This document shows positions 23,757-31,956 of a stretch of DNA of 64,000 nucleotides, in pieces. The position numbers were made by a program, and so were the translations under genes. The DNA is taken from positions 17,873 through 81,872 of the forward strand of contig JBFWVD010000019.1 of the NCBI GenBank assembly GCA_050246915.1, written 5' to 3'. How positions within the stretch are numbered: the first letter of the stretch is position 1; each line of letters starts with the position of its first letter. Below the pieces are notes generated by a model that searched no databases, was not told where the DNA came from, and saw nothing but the letters and a program-made list of their open reading frames with translations. This DNA comes from JBFWVD01 sp050246915 (lineage in GTDB: Bacteria; Actinomycetota; Acidimicrobiia; Acidimicrobiales; Ilumatobacteraceae).

Positions 23757-24950
23757 ATGATGAAGAACACCAGAACCCTTTCCTTGCCGCGTCTCGTTGT
23801 CGGTTCGACCGCCGTGCTGTTGCTCGCCTCCGCATGCAGCGGCGGTGGAAGCGACTCGGCCGACACGACCGTGCCCGACACGTCGGCCGCGACGACGACA
23901 CCGACCACGGCAGCGGCCACCACCACGACGGCCGGGGCCACAACCACCACTGCGGCCAGCGCCACGACCACCACCGTCGCACCATGTGCCGCCGTTGCGC
24001 CGCTCACCGGCTTGTGCCTCAGCGATCCGGCGCTGGCGAAGCGCACCGCCTTGGTGGTCAAGATCGACAACCACGCCGAGGCCGTGCCGCAGACGGGGCT
24101 GAACGAGGCCGATGTGGTCTACGAAGAGTTGGTCGAGGGCATCAGCCGCTTCGCATCGGTCTTCCAGTCCCAGACCACCGTTCCCGTGGGTGAGCTGGCC
24201 ACGATCGGCCCCATCCGCTCTGGACGCACGAGCGATGTCGACATCGTGGCGGCCCTGGGCAAACCGTTGTTCGCCTGGTCCGGCGGCAACGATCGGGTCA
24301 CCAAGCAGATCCGGTCGGCCAACCTGGTCGACGTGGGCTACTCCTTGCGCAGCAAGGAGGGGGGCTACTTCCGTGACCGTGGCCGCAGTGCTCCGCACAA
24401 CCTCTACGCCAACATGCTCGCGCTGTTCGCGCAGCAGAAGCCCGATCAGGCGCCGCCGGCGCCGCTGTTCTCCTTCCGTGCCCCTGGCGAGGCCCCGCTG
24501 AGCGCAGCACGAGCGATCGATGGCGTGAAGCTCAAGTTCTCCGGCAAGATCAGCCAGTGGACATGGGATGGCGCTGGTTCCCAGTGGGTCCGTTCACAGA
24601 GCGAGAGCCCATCGAACCCCAAGCCGCACAACGACGCGTCCGGCACACAACTCAACGCCAAGAATGTCGTGGTGCTGTTCACCCCGTACGGATCCACCAA
24701 CGGATCCCCGGAGGCCAAGACCGTCGGCAAGGGCACGGCGTGGGTGTTCACCGACGGCAAGGTCATCGAAGGATGTTGGGAGCGTCCCGACAAGACCAAG
24801 GGCGCCGCGCTCATCTTGTGTGGCACCACGACGCCGATCGCGCTGACACCTGGTCGCACCTGGGTGGAGCTCCCCGAGGCCGACAAGACGACGCCCAACA
24901 ACGCCGCGCTCATCGAGCCCGGCGTGGACCCGGCCACCGTCAAGCCCTGA
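23757..24950 (+). CDS. DUF3048 (YerB-like) lipoprotein
   Basis: A 397-residue lipoprotein with lipobox LASAC (Cys27), a Thr/Ala-rich linker (about 35-75) of repeated ATTTT units, then a DUF3048 module: VVKIDNHAEAVPQTGLNEAD (about 99-118), VYEELVEGISRF, GPIRSGRTSD, and a C-terminal half with PHNDASGTQLNAKNVVVLF and TPGRTWVELPEAD. In Bacillus the homologue is YerB, whose role is unresolved. The protein should stand on the outside of the membrane. Its gene starts immediately after the htpX stop, suggesting joint expression with the envelope quality-control pair. Confidence 0.85.
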   Translation: MMKNTRTLSLPRLVVGSTAVLLLASACSGGGSDSADTTVPDTSAATTTPTTAAATTTTAGATTTTAASATTTTVAPCAAVAPLTGLCLSDPALAKRTALVVKIDNHAEAVPQTGLNEADVVYEELVEGISRFASVFQSQTTVPVGELATIGPIRSGRTSDVDIVAALGKPLFAWSGGNDRVTKQIRSANLVDVGYSLRSKEGGYFRDRGRSAPHNLYANMLALFAQQKPDQAPPAPLFSFRAPGEAPLSAARAIDGVKLKFSGKISQWTWDGAGSQWVRSQSESPSNPKPHNDASGTQLNAKNVVVLFTPYGSTNGSPEAKTVGKGTAWVFTDGKVIEGCWERPDKTKGAALILCGTTTPIALTPGRTWVELPEADKTTPNNAALIEPGVDPATVKP

Positions 24951-25051
24951 GCCCGTCGCGGCGGGCGTCTGCTCCGCGCCGGCGGCCGATCCCGATGGGG
25001 TGGCTCTATTCCGGATGGGGCACTGCAGCGCGGCCAACCTAAGCTTGCGCC

Positions 25052-25975
25052 ATGGCATCTGATCAGGCTCCTGCGTCCCCCACGACGGGCTCTCCGTCTC
25101 GCACCACCGGCTCGGTGATGGTGAAGCGGGGCCTGGCCGAGATGCTCAAAGGGGGCGTCATCATGGACGTCGTCACCCCGGCGCAGGCCAAGATCGCCGA
25201 GGACGCCGGTGCCACCGCCGTGATGGCGCTCGAGCGGGTCCCTGCCGACATCCGCCGCGATGGCGGCGTCTCCCGCATGAGCGACCCCGAGATGATCGAG
25301 GGGATCAAGGCGGCCGTGACCATCCCGGTCATGGCGAAGGCTCGCATCGGCCATTTCGTCGAGGCGCAGATCCTCGAGGCGCTGGGCGTCGACTACGTCG
25401 ATGAGTCCGAGGTGCTGACGCCGGCCGACGAGGCCCACCACATCGACAAATGGAAGTTCACCGTGCCGTTCGTGTGCGGTGCCACCAATCTCGGCGAGGC
25501 ATTGCGGCGCATCAGCGAAGGCGCGTGCATGATCCGCTCGAAGGGTGAGGCCGGCACCGGCAACATCGTCGAGGCCGTACGGCATCTGCGCGCCATCACC
25601 GGCGACATCCGCAAGATCACCCAGGCCGACTCGGCGGAGCTGTTCGAATGGGCCAAGCGACTCCAGGCTCCGCTCCCGTTGGTGCAGGAGATCGCCGAGA
25701 CCGGCAAGCTCCCCGTCCCGTTGTTCTGCGCCGGTGGCATCGCCACGCCCGCCGATGCTGCGCTCGCCATGCAGTTGGGCGCCGAGGCAGTGTTCGTCGG
25801 CTCTGGCATCTTCAAGAGCGACGATCCCGCGCCACGTGCCAAGGCCATCGTCGAAGCCACCACTCACTTCAAAGACGCCCACATCCTGGCCAAGGTGTCA
25901 CGTGGGCTCGGTGCACCGATGACGGGCATCGCCATGGACGAGATCAACCAGCGATACGCCGAGCGGGGCTGGTGA
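25052..25975 (+). CDS. pdxS: Pyridoxal 5'-phosphate synthase subunit PdxS
   Basis: PdxS condenses ribose 5-phosphate, glyceraldehyde 3-phosphate and PdxT-derived ammonia into PLP. The 307-residue TIM barrel has D39 in IMDVVTPAQA, catalytic K96 in PVMAKARIGHF, second lysine K164 in MIRSKGEAGTG, and the phosphate-binding CAGGIATPADAA. The first 20 residues are a Ser/Thr/Pro-rich extension. PdxT follows 36 bases downstream and would form the usual 12+12 complex. The order pdxS-pdxT-yebC is conserved with mycobacteria. Confidence 0.97.
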   Translation: MASDQAPASPTTGSPSRTTGSVMVKRGLAEMLKGGVIMDVVTPAQAKIAEDAGATAVMALERVPADIRRDGGVSRMSDPEMIEGIKAAVTIPVMAKARIGHFVEAQILEALGVDYVDESEVLTPADEAHHIDKWKFTVPFVCGATNLGEALRRISEGACMIRSKGEAGTGNIVEAVRHLRAITGDIRKITQADSAELFEWAKRLQAPLPLVQEIAETGKLPVPLFCAGGIATPADAALAMQLGAEAVFVGSGIFKSDDPAPRAKAIVEATTHFKDAHILAKVSRGLGAPMTGIAMDEINQRYAERGW

Positions 25976-26011
25976 GCACGTCCCGATCGTCCCAGACATC
26001 GGAGCCCCCAG

Positions 26012-26656
26012 GTGGGCGGCCCCGTGGTGAGGTCGCCGTTGCGCGTCGGCGTGCTGGCATTGCAGGGGGCGTTCGCCGCTCACGAGCAGGCGGTCGCTGA
26101 ACTCGGTCACCAGTCGCGTCAAGTCCGGTTGCCTCGCGATCTGGACGGCATCGACGCGTTGATCATGCCTGGAGGCGAGTCGACCACCATGTCGATGCTG
26201 CTCGAATCATCGGGCCTCCTCGACGAGATCCATCGACTCATCGGCGGCGGGCTACCCGTGCTCGGCACCTGCGCCGGGATGATCTTGCTGGCTTCGGAAG
26301 TGCTCGACGGCCGGTCCGATCAACGCAGCCTCGGAGCCATCGACATCTCGGTACGCCGCAACGGCTATGGCCGACAGATCGACTCGTTCGAGACCGACCT
26401 CGTCATCGATGGGTTCGATCCGGCCTTCCACGCCGTGTTCATCCGCGCCCCGGTGGTGGAGCGGATCGGCGCCGGTGTGGCGATCCTCGCCGCGGTGGAC
26501 GGCCGGCCGGTGCTGTGTGCATCGACGACGGTGATGGTGGCATCGTTCCATCCGGAGCTGTCGGGCGACTCCCGCATCCACCAGTTGTTCTTCGAGCGAA
26601 TGATCCAGCACGGGGCGATCGCTCCAGGCGAAACCAACTCACCCGGTGCGCGATGA
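26012..26656 (+). CDS. pdxT: Pyridoxal 5'-phosphate synthase glutaminase subunit PdxT
   Basis: PdxT releases ammonia from glutamine and channels it to PdxS. The 214-residue class I amidotransferase has PGGEST (53-58), nucleophile Cys87 in GTCAGM, and the His180-x-Glu182 pair in SFHPELSGD. The start is GTG 26012; GTG at 26024 is an equally good start with four residues fewer. Its end is close to the yebC ribosome-binding site. Confidence 0.95.
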   Translation: MGGPVVRSPLRVGVLALQGAFAAHEQAVAELGHQSRQVRLPRDLDGIDALIMPGGESTTMSMLLESSGLLDEIHRLIGGGLPVLGTCAGMILLASEVLDGRSDQRSLGAIDISVRRNGYGRQIDSFETDLVIDGFDPAFHAVFIRAPVVERIGAGVAILAAVDGRPVLCASTTVMVASFHPELSGDSRIHQLFFERMIQHGAIAPGETNSPGAR

Positions 26657-26687
26657 TCGGGCACCTCGATGTCATCGGAGGAATTCC

Positions 26688-27437
26688 GTGAGCGGCCATT
26701 CCAAGTGGGCGACGATCAAGCACCAAAAAGGTGCCAAGGACCAGAAGCGGGGGAAGCTCTTCGCCAAGCTCATCCGTCAGGTCGAGGTGGCTGCACGTCA
26801 GGGCGGCGGTGACATCAACGCCAACGCCGCGCTGCGCACCATGTTCGCCAAGGCCCGAGCTGCGTCGGTGCCCATCGACACCATCGAACGCGCCGTCAAG
26901 CGCGGCACCGGCGAGCTCGAGGGTGTCACCTACGAATCGATCACCTACGAGGGCTATGCCCCGTGCGGCGTGGCCGTGCTCGTGGAGGTGCTCACCGACA
27001 ATCGCAACCGCACCGGTCCCGAGATCCGGTCCATGCTGTCGAAGCTGGGCGGCTCGCTGGCCGAACCCGGCGCCGTGGCCTGGCAGTTCTCCCGGCTCGG
27101 TCAGGTGTACGTGCCTGGCACGGTTGCGGAGGACGACGTGATGATGGCTGCGCTGGACGCCGGTGCCACCGATGTCGTGCTCGATGGCTCGAGCTGGAAG
27201 ATCACCTGCGAACCCAACGCCGTCGAGACGGTCCACGAGGCGCTCACTGCGGCCGGGATCCCCGTCGACTCCGCAGAGGCCACGATGGTGTCGTCGACGA
27301 TCGTGGAACTCACCAATGCAGATGACGCACGCAAGGTGCTCAAGGTCATCGACGGTCTGGAGGACAACGACGATGTCCAAGATGTGTACGCCAACTTCGA
27401 CATCAGCGAAGAGATCCTCGCCTCGCTCGAGGCGTGA
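26688..27437 (+). CDS. yebC: YebC/PmpR family protein
   Basis: A 249-residue protein with the canonical N-terminus SGHSKWATIKHQKGAKDQKR and the three YebC domains, including NRNRTGPEIRSMLSKLGGSL. The family has been described both as DNA-binding regulators next to ruvC and, more recently, as translation factors acting on ribosomes stalled at proline-rich motifs. The start is GTG 26688 with GGAGG seven bases upstream. It lies three genes before ruvCAB, a common arrangement. Confidence 0.93.
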   Translation: MSGHSKWATIKHQKGAKDQKRGKLFAKLIRQVEVAARQGGGDINANAALRTMFAKARAASVPIDTIERAVKRGTGELEGVTYESITYEGYAPCGVAVLVEVLTDNRNRTGPEIRSMLSKLGGSLAEPGAVAWQFSRLGQVYVPGTVAEDDVMMAALDAGATDVVLDGSSWKITCEPNAVETVHEALTAAGIPVDSAEATMVSSTIVELTNADDARKVLKVIDGLEDNDDVQDVYANFDISEEILASLEA

Positions 27438-27450
27438 GACGGAGTAGGTC

Positions 27451-27906
27451 ATGTCCGTTGGTGTTGGTGATGTTGCGCCCGACTTCGAACTGGAGGGTAC
27501 GGGAGGTCGATATCGGCTGAGTGACTACCGCGGTCAGGCCGTCGTGTTGGCCTTCTACCCGGGGGACAACACGCCCGTGTGCACCAAACAGCTCAACGCG
27601 TACACCGACGACATCGCCGCGTTCAACGATGTGGGTGCGCAGGTGTTCGGCATCAGCCCGCAAACGGTCGAGTCACACGAGGCGTTCAGCGCCAAGCAAG
27701 GTGGGTTCGGCTTCCCGCTGTTGGCTGATGTGGACAAGGTCGTGGGGGAGGCCTATGGCCTCATCGGTCCGCTCGGCTTCTATCGGCGCTCGGCGTTCGT
27801 CATCGACGCCGATGGCATCATCCGTTACGCGCATCGCGCCGTCGCCGGGCTCACCTATCGACCCACGGCCGAGTTGGTGGCCGCGGTCCGCTCCTGTGCT
27901 CGATGA
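27451..27906 (+). CDS. Peroxiredoxin (AhpC/TSA, BCP-like)
   Basis: The 151-residue thiol peroxidase reduces hydroperoxides. It carries the PxxxTxxC site as P37...T41-P-V-C44 in YPGDNTPVCTKQL. The family glutamate usually found soon after the Cys is replaced by Gln, and there is no resolving Cys five residues on; Cys149 near the C-terminus is the only other Cys, so resolution may use it or mycothiol/thioredoxin. It lies between yebC and a GNAT gene on the same strand with 13-24-base gaps. Confidence 0.88.
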   Translation: MSVGVGDVAPDFELEGTGGRYRLSDYRGQAVVLAFYPGDNTPVCTKQLNAYTDDIAAFNDVGAQVFGISPQTVESHEAFSAKQGGFGFPLLADVDKVVGEAYGLIGPLGFYRRSAFVIDADGIIRYAHRAVAGLTYRPTAELVAAVRSCAR

Positions 27907-27930
27907 CAGGGCCTCGATGATGAGTGCCCG

Positions 27931-28614
27931 ATGACGGGCAGCGATGCTGCGTCCCAGCTACTGCGTCAATTGAAGTTGTCGTCGCCGTTGGTCGGTCGTT
28001 TCGTCGCACTCGAGCCGTTGGGGTCGCAGCACGCGGCCGGTCTGGTCACCGCGGCGGCGGAAGGCCGTGACACGTTCGCTCACACCTGGGTGCCCGACGG
28101 CATCGACGATGCCGAGCGATACATCGCTACTGCGCTGGCGCAACAGGCCACCGGCAAGGTCGTCCCATTCGTCCAGCGACGGCTCGCCGATGGCGTCATC
28201 TGCGGATCGACCCGGTTCATGAACATCGAGACGTGGTCGTGGGACGAGGGCGATGGCATGCCCGACGCGGCCGAGATCGGGTCCACCTGGTTGTCGGCCT
28301 CGGCGCAACGCACCACCATCAACACCGAGGCGAAGCTGTTGCTGCTCCGCCACGTGTTCGAGGTGTGGCACGTGCAGCGCCTGTGGATCAAGACCGACGC
28401 CCTCAACACGAGGTCCCGGACCGCCATCGAGCGTCTCGGCGCCCGATTCGAGGGCATCTTGCGCAATCATCTGCCCGCCGTCGGTCGCCCCGGCCCTCGC
28501 GACACGGCCAGCTACTCGATCATCCCGCCCGAGTGGCCTGAGGTGCGCGCCGGGCTGGAACGTCGGCTGGTCATGTCGAGCGGGCTCCCGCAGGCCGACG
28601 AGCCGATCGGCTAG
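27931..28614 (+). CDS. GNAT acetyltransferase (RimJ/RimL type)
   Basis: A 227-residue GNAT protein. The opening LVGRFVALEPLGSQHAAGLV, the central GSTRFMNI strand, the EIGSTWLSASAQRTTINTEA block and the C-terminal LNTRSRTAIERLGARFEGIL signature are those of RimJ/RimL-type enzymes that acetylate N-terminal amines of proteins or small molecules. The usual RRxGxG/A CoA loop is altered to SAQRTTI. Substrate unknown. It lies directly before ruvC. Confidence 0.8.
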   Translation: MTGSDAASQLLRQLKLSSPLVGRFVALEPLGSQHAAGLVTAAAEGRDTFAHTWVPDGIDDAERYIATALAQQATGKVVPFVQRRLADGVICGSTRFMNIETWSWDEGDGMPDAAEIGSTWLSASAQRTTINTEAKLLLLRHVFEVWHVQRLWIKTDALNTRSRTAIERLGARFEGILRNHLPAVGRPGPRDTASYSIIPPEWPEVRAGLERRLVMSSGLPQADEPIG

Positions 28615-28624
28615 CGTCGAACGC

Positions 28625-29167
28625 GTGTACGTTCTCGGTATCGACCCGGGCCTGACCCGCTGCGGCTATGCGTGTCTCGATGCCAGCAACCTCCGTCGAC
28701 CGGTAGCCACAGCGCTCGGGGTCATCAAGACGCCGCCCGAGATGCCGTTGCCGCAGCGTCTCGCTGAACTGCGCCACGAGTTGGTGATGTTGATGGATGA
28801 GGTGCGTCCCGATGTGGTGGTGGTGGAGCACGTCTTCTTCCAGGTGAACCGGCGCACGGCGATGAGCGTGGCCCAGGCCTCGGGCTTGGCATTGGCCGAG
28901 GCCGCCAGCCGCGGCGCCGAGGTGGTGCAGTACACCGCGAACCACGTGAAGCTGACCCTCACCGGATACGGCGCGGCAACCAAGCACCAGATCGCGGTCA
29001 TGGTGCAGACCCGCCTGTCGCTCGCCGAGCTACCGCGCCCGGCCGATGCCGCCGATGCCGCTGCGTTGGCGTTGTGCCATCTCACGGTGATGCCGATGCA
29101 GCGCCAAGTGGCCCGGGCCGTCGCCCGCGATGTGACCGGCAGTCAAGCTGTGGTGGTGGCTCGGTGA
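28625..29167 (+). CDS. ruvC: Crossover junction endodeoxyribonuclease RuvC
   Basis: RuvC resolves Holliday junctions. The 180-residue protein starts at GTG 28625 and keeps the catalytic acids D7 (GIDPGL), E68 (VVVVEHVFF), D141 and D144 (PADAADAAA). The last four bases (GTGA) overlap the ruvA start, so RuvC and RuvA translation is coupled. Confidence 0.96.
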   Translation: MYVLGIDPGLTRCGYACLDASNLRRPVATALGVIKTPPEMPLPQRLAELRHELVMLMDEVRPDVVVVEHVFFQVNRRTAMSVAQASGLALAEAASRGAEVVQYTANHVKLTLTGYGAATKHQIAVMVQTRLSLAELPRPADAADAAALALCHLTVMPMQRQVARAVARDVTGSQAVVVAR

Positions 29168-29787
29168 TCGGTTCCTTGCGCGGCACGTTGCTCGATCGTG
29201 CGCCTGAAGGTGAGGTGCTCGTCGAGGTGTCCGGAGTGGGATATCGCGTACATGTGGCGCCATCCACACTGGTGAGTCTCGGGCCGGTGGGTAGTCAATG
29301 TTTCTTGCACTGCCATCACGTGCAGCGCGAGGACGCCCAGTTGCTCTATGGGTTCATGACCCTCGACGAGCGTCGGTTGTTCGAGGCGCTGCTCACCGCA
29401 CAAGGTGTCGGTCCGGCCATGGCGCTGGCCGTTCTGTCGCATTTCTCCCCGTCCGATCTGCGCATGGTGGTGGCCGCCGGCGATGTGGATCGGCTCAAGC
29501 AGGTCAAGGGCGTCGGGGCCAAGACCGCGGCGCGCATGGTCATCGATCTGAAGTCGAAGCTGCAGCTTCCAGACGGCGATCTGGCGGCCGTGGTCGCCGG
29601 TGGCGACAGCGGAGCGTCAGGCAGTGGCGCGATGGTCGGCGGGGTGCTCGGTGAGGTGCGATCAGCGCTTGCGTCGCTGGGCTACACGCCCGATGAGGTC
29701 AAGGCCGCGACCGGCGATCTCCCGCTCGACGACGGCACCGCGGTGGCGCTCAAGGCCGCGCTCCAATCGTTGGCGGTGCGGCGATGA
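29164..29787 (+). CDS. ruvA: Holliday junction DNA helicase subunit RuvA
   Basis: RuvA holds the four-way junction and loads the RuvB motor. The 207-residue protein has the OB-fold N-terminus (IGSLRGTLLD...VEVSGVGYRV), the two helix-hairpin-helix motifs (LLTAQGVGPAMALAVL and LKQVKGVGAKTAARMVIDL), an acidic/Gly linker (about 140-157) and the C-terminal UBA-like domain III (VRSALASLGYTPDEVKAA). It starts at GTG 29164. A 17-base tandem duplication follows its stop, ahead of ruvB. Confidence 0.96.
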   Translation: MIGSLRGTLLDRAPEGEVLVEVSGVGYRVHVAPSTLVSLGPVGSQCFLHCHHVQREDAQLLYGFMTLDERRLFEALLTAQGVGPAMALAVLSHFSPSDLRMVVAAGDVDRLKQVKGVGAKTAARMVIDLKSKLQLPDGDLAAVVAGGDSGASGSGAMVGGVLGEVRSALASLGYTPDEVKAATGDLPLDDGTAVALKAALQSLAVRR

Positions 29788-29822
29788 GGCCAGGTCAGCG
29801 ATGAGGCCAGGTCCGCGATGAG
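29781..29822 (+). repeat. 17-base tandem duplication at the ruvA/ruvB junction
   Basis: GCGATGAGGCCAGGTCA (29781-29797) is followed at once by GCGATGAGGCCAGGTCC (29798-29814) and the first eight bases of a third copy. Each copy holds an ATG-A; the first includes the ruvA stop, the second a dead-end ATG with a stop six codons on, and the third the ruvB start at 29818. Confidence 0.85.
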
Positions 29823-30849
29823 AGAAGAGATCCTCGCCAACACCAGTGGTGGTGACGATCCCGACATCGAGGTGACGCTGCGACCCAAGCGGCTCGCCGA
29901 GTTCGTGGGTCAACGAGAGCTGAAGGACAAGCTCGACGTCATCTTGGGTGCCGCTCGTCGTCGTGGTGCGCCGCCCGACCATCTGTTGTTCTCCGGTCCT
30001 CCCGGTCTGGGCAAGACGACCCTGGCCGGCATCATCGCCACCGAGCTCGGCTCACATCTGCACATCACCAGCGGACCCGCCATCGAACGGGCCGGTGACC
30101 TCGCTGCGCTCCTGTCGAAGGTGGAGCCCGGCGACGTGCTCTTCGTGGACGAGATCCACCGCCTCCCGCGCACGGTGGAGGAGATCTTGTATCCGGCCAT
30201 GGAGGACTTCGTCCTCGACATCATGATGGGCAAGGGCCCGGCCGCATCGTCCATCCGCCTGCCGGTGTCACCGTTCACGCTCATCGGGGCTACGACCCGC
30301 ACGGGGCTCATCACCGGCCCGCTGCGCGACCGTTTCGGCGAGGTGATGCGGCTCGACTACTACGACGTGGTCGAGCTCGAGCAAGTGGTGACGCGCGCCG
30401 CGGGCATCTTGGGCATCGACATCGATGCGTCGGGTGCCCATGAGATCGCCCGTCGTGCACGAGGCACGCCCCGAATCGCCAACCGACTCCTGCGTCGGGT
30501 GCGCGACTTCGCCGAGATGCGAGCCGATGGCCATATCGATGAGGCCACCGCCAACGATGGTCTGCACCTGTTCGGTGTCGACCGCCTCGGCCTCGACAAG
30601 GTCGACCGCGCCGTGCTGAGCGCGCTCTGCCAGCAGTTCGGCGGCACACCGGTGGGGCTCAGCACCGTGGCCATCGCGGTGGGCGAGCAGCCCGAAACGG
30701 TCGAAGATGTGTACGAGCCGTTCCTCATCCAACGCGGGTTGCTCATGCGCACGCCACGGGGTCGCGTCGCCACGCCGGCGGCCTACGAGCATCTGGGTCT
30801 CATTCCACCGGCGCGGGCCGTGGATCCCGGCTCGTCCCTGTTCGACTGA
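29818..30849 (+). CDS. ruvB: Holliday junction branch-migration ATPase RuvB
   Basis: The 343-residue AAA+ motor has Walker A GPPGLGKT (60-67), Walker B with DEIH (111-114), sensor 1 GATTRTG, the arginine-finger GPLRDRFG region, the sensor 2 GTPRIANRLLRR segment and the C-terminal winged helix. Length is normal. It starts at the third ATG of a small tandem repeat, 30 bases after ruvA. Confidence 0.97.
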   Translation: MREEILANTSGGDDPDIEVTLRPKRLAEFVGQRELKDKLDVILGAARRRGAPPDHLLFSGPPGLGKTTLAGIIATELGSHLHITSGPAIERAGDLAALLSKVEPGDVLFVDEIHRLPRTVEEILYPAMEDFVLDIMMGKGPAASSIRLPVSPFTLIGATTRTGLITGPLRDRFGEVMRLDYYDVVELEQVVTRAAGILGIDIDASGAHEIARRARGTPRIANRLLRRVRDFAEMRADGHIDEATANDGLHLFGVDRLGLDKVDRAVLSALCQQFGGTPVGLSTVAIAVGEQPETVEDVYEPFLIQRGLLMRTPRGRVATPAAYEHLGLIPPARAVDPGSSLFD

Positions 30850-30903
30850 CGCTGGCTCGACCGACAGCCGGGTCGCGAGCCGAGGTCGGTAGCGTGGAAC
30901 GCC

Positions 30904-31956
30904 GTGCACATGGCCGATCTCGACTATCCGCTGCCCGCCGAGGCCATTGCACAGCATCCGATCGAGCCGCGCGACGCCGCGCGGCTGTTGGTCGACCGTG
31001 GCCCTGGGCAACCGCCCGAGCATCGCCATGTTCGGGATCTGGCCAGCTTGCTCCGCCCCGGCGATCTCGTTGTGATCAACGACACCCGCGTGGTGCCGGC
31101 TCGATTGCATCTTCGCCGGGCGAGTGGGGGAGCGGTGGAGGTGCTGCTGCTCGAGCGCACCGGCCATGACCGATGGGAGGCGTTGGTGCGCCCGTCGCGC
31201 AAGATCAAGCCGGGCGAGCAGTTGAGCCATGACGAACTCATCGTCGAGATCGGCGAGGTCCTCGATTCCGACGGGACGCGCGCGGTGCGCATCTGCGCCG
31301 ACGATCCGATGGCCGCGCTGGCGGTGCACGGTTCGATGCCGCTGCCCCCGTACATCACTGCGGCGCTCGACGATCCCGACCGCTACCAGACGGTGTATGC
31401 CCGGGTGCCCGGCGCCGCGGCGGCGCCGACAGCCGGGTTGCACTTCACGGACGCGTTGCTCGATCGGGTCCGGGAAGCGACCGCTGGCATCGAACGGGTG
31501 GAGCTCATCGTGGGCCTCGACACGTTCCGGCCGGTCGCAGTGGATGATCCGGACGATCACGTGATGCATTCCGAGGCGTTCGTGGTGTCCGATGCCGTGC
31601 TGGCGAGATGTCGCGAGGTCAAGCGATCAGGCGGGCGAGTGGTCGCCGTGGGCACGACCACGGTGCGGGCGTTGGAGAGCGCAGCAGCCGGCAAGTCACA
31701 TCGCACGGATCTGTTCATCCGTCCGGGGTTCGATTTCCAGATCGTCGACGTGATGATGACGAACTTCCACATGCCCCGCACCACGCTGCTGCTCATGGTC
31801 GAAGCGTTCATCGGCGAGCGATGGCGCGAGCTGTACGCCACTTCGCTGAGCGAGGGATACCGGTTCTTGTCCTTCGGTGACGCCATGCTGCTCGAGCGCC
31901 TCACCCCCGCGGCAGGGACGCCACGGGCCGACCTGCAGACGAAGAGCGGAACATGA
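30904..31956 (+). CDS. queA: S-adenosylmethionine:tRNA ribosyltransferase-isomerase
   Basis: QueA transfers and isomerises the ribosyl group of SAM to preQ1 in tRNA, making epoxyqueuosine. The 350-residue protein starts at GTG 30904 (next ATG two codons later) and contains the conserved ADLDYPLPAEAIAQHPIEPRD opening region, INDTRVVPARL, GSMPLPPYI, RYQTVYA, PTAGLHFT and MTNFHMPRTTLLLMV. It overlaps tgt by four bases (ATGA), so the two queuosine enzymes are coupled. Other queuosine genes are not in the window. Confidence 0.95.
   Translation: MHMADLDYPLPAEAIAQHPIEPRDAARLLVDRGPGQPPEHRHVRDLASLLRPGDLVVINDTRVVPARLHLRRASGGAVEVLLLERTGHDRWEALVRPSRKIKPGEQLSHDELIVEIGEVLDSDGTRAVRICADDPMAALAVHGSMPLPPYITAALDDPDRYQTVYARVPGAAAAPTAGLHFTDALLDRVREATAGIERVELIVGLDTFRPVAVDDPDDHVMHSEAFVVSDAVLARCREVKRSGGRVVAVGTTTVRALESAAAGKSHRTDLFIRPGFDFQIVDVMMTNFHMPRTTLLLMVEAFIGERWRELYATSLSEGYRFLSFGDAMLLERLTPAAGTPRADLQTKSGT

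Noticed and set aside
24951..24966. GCCCGT/GCGGGC hairpin after the DUF3048 gene as a terminator
   Set aside because: The stem is only six pairs with one wobble and there is no T-run; such short GC hairpins occur by chance in this sequence.
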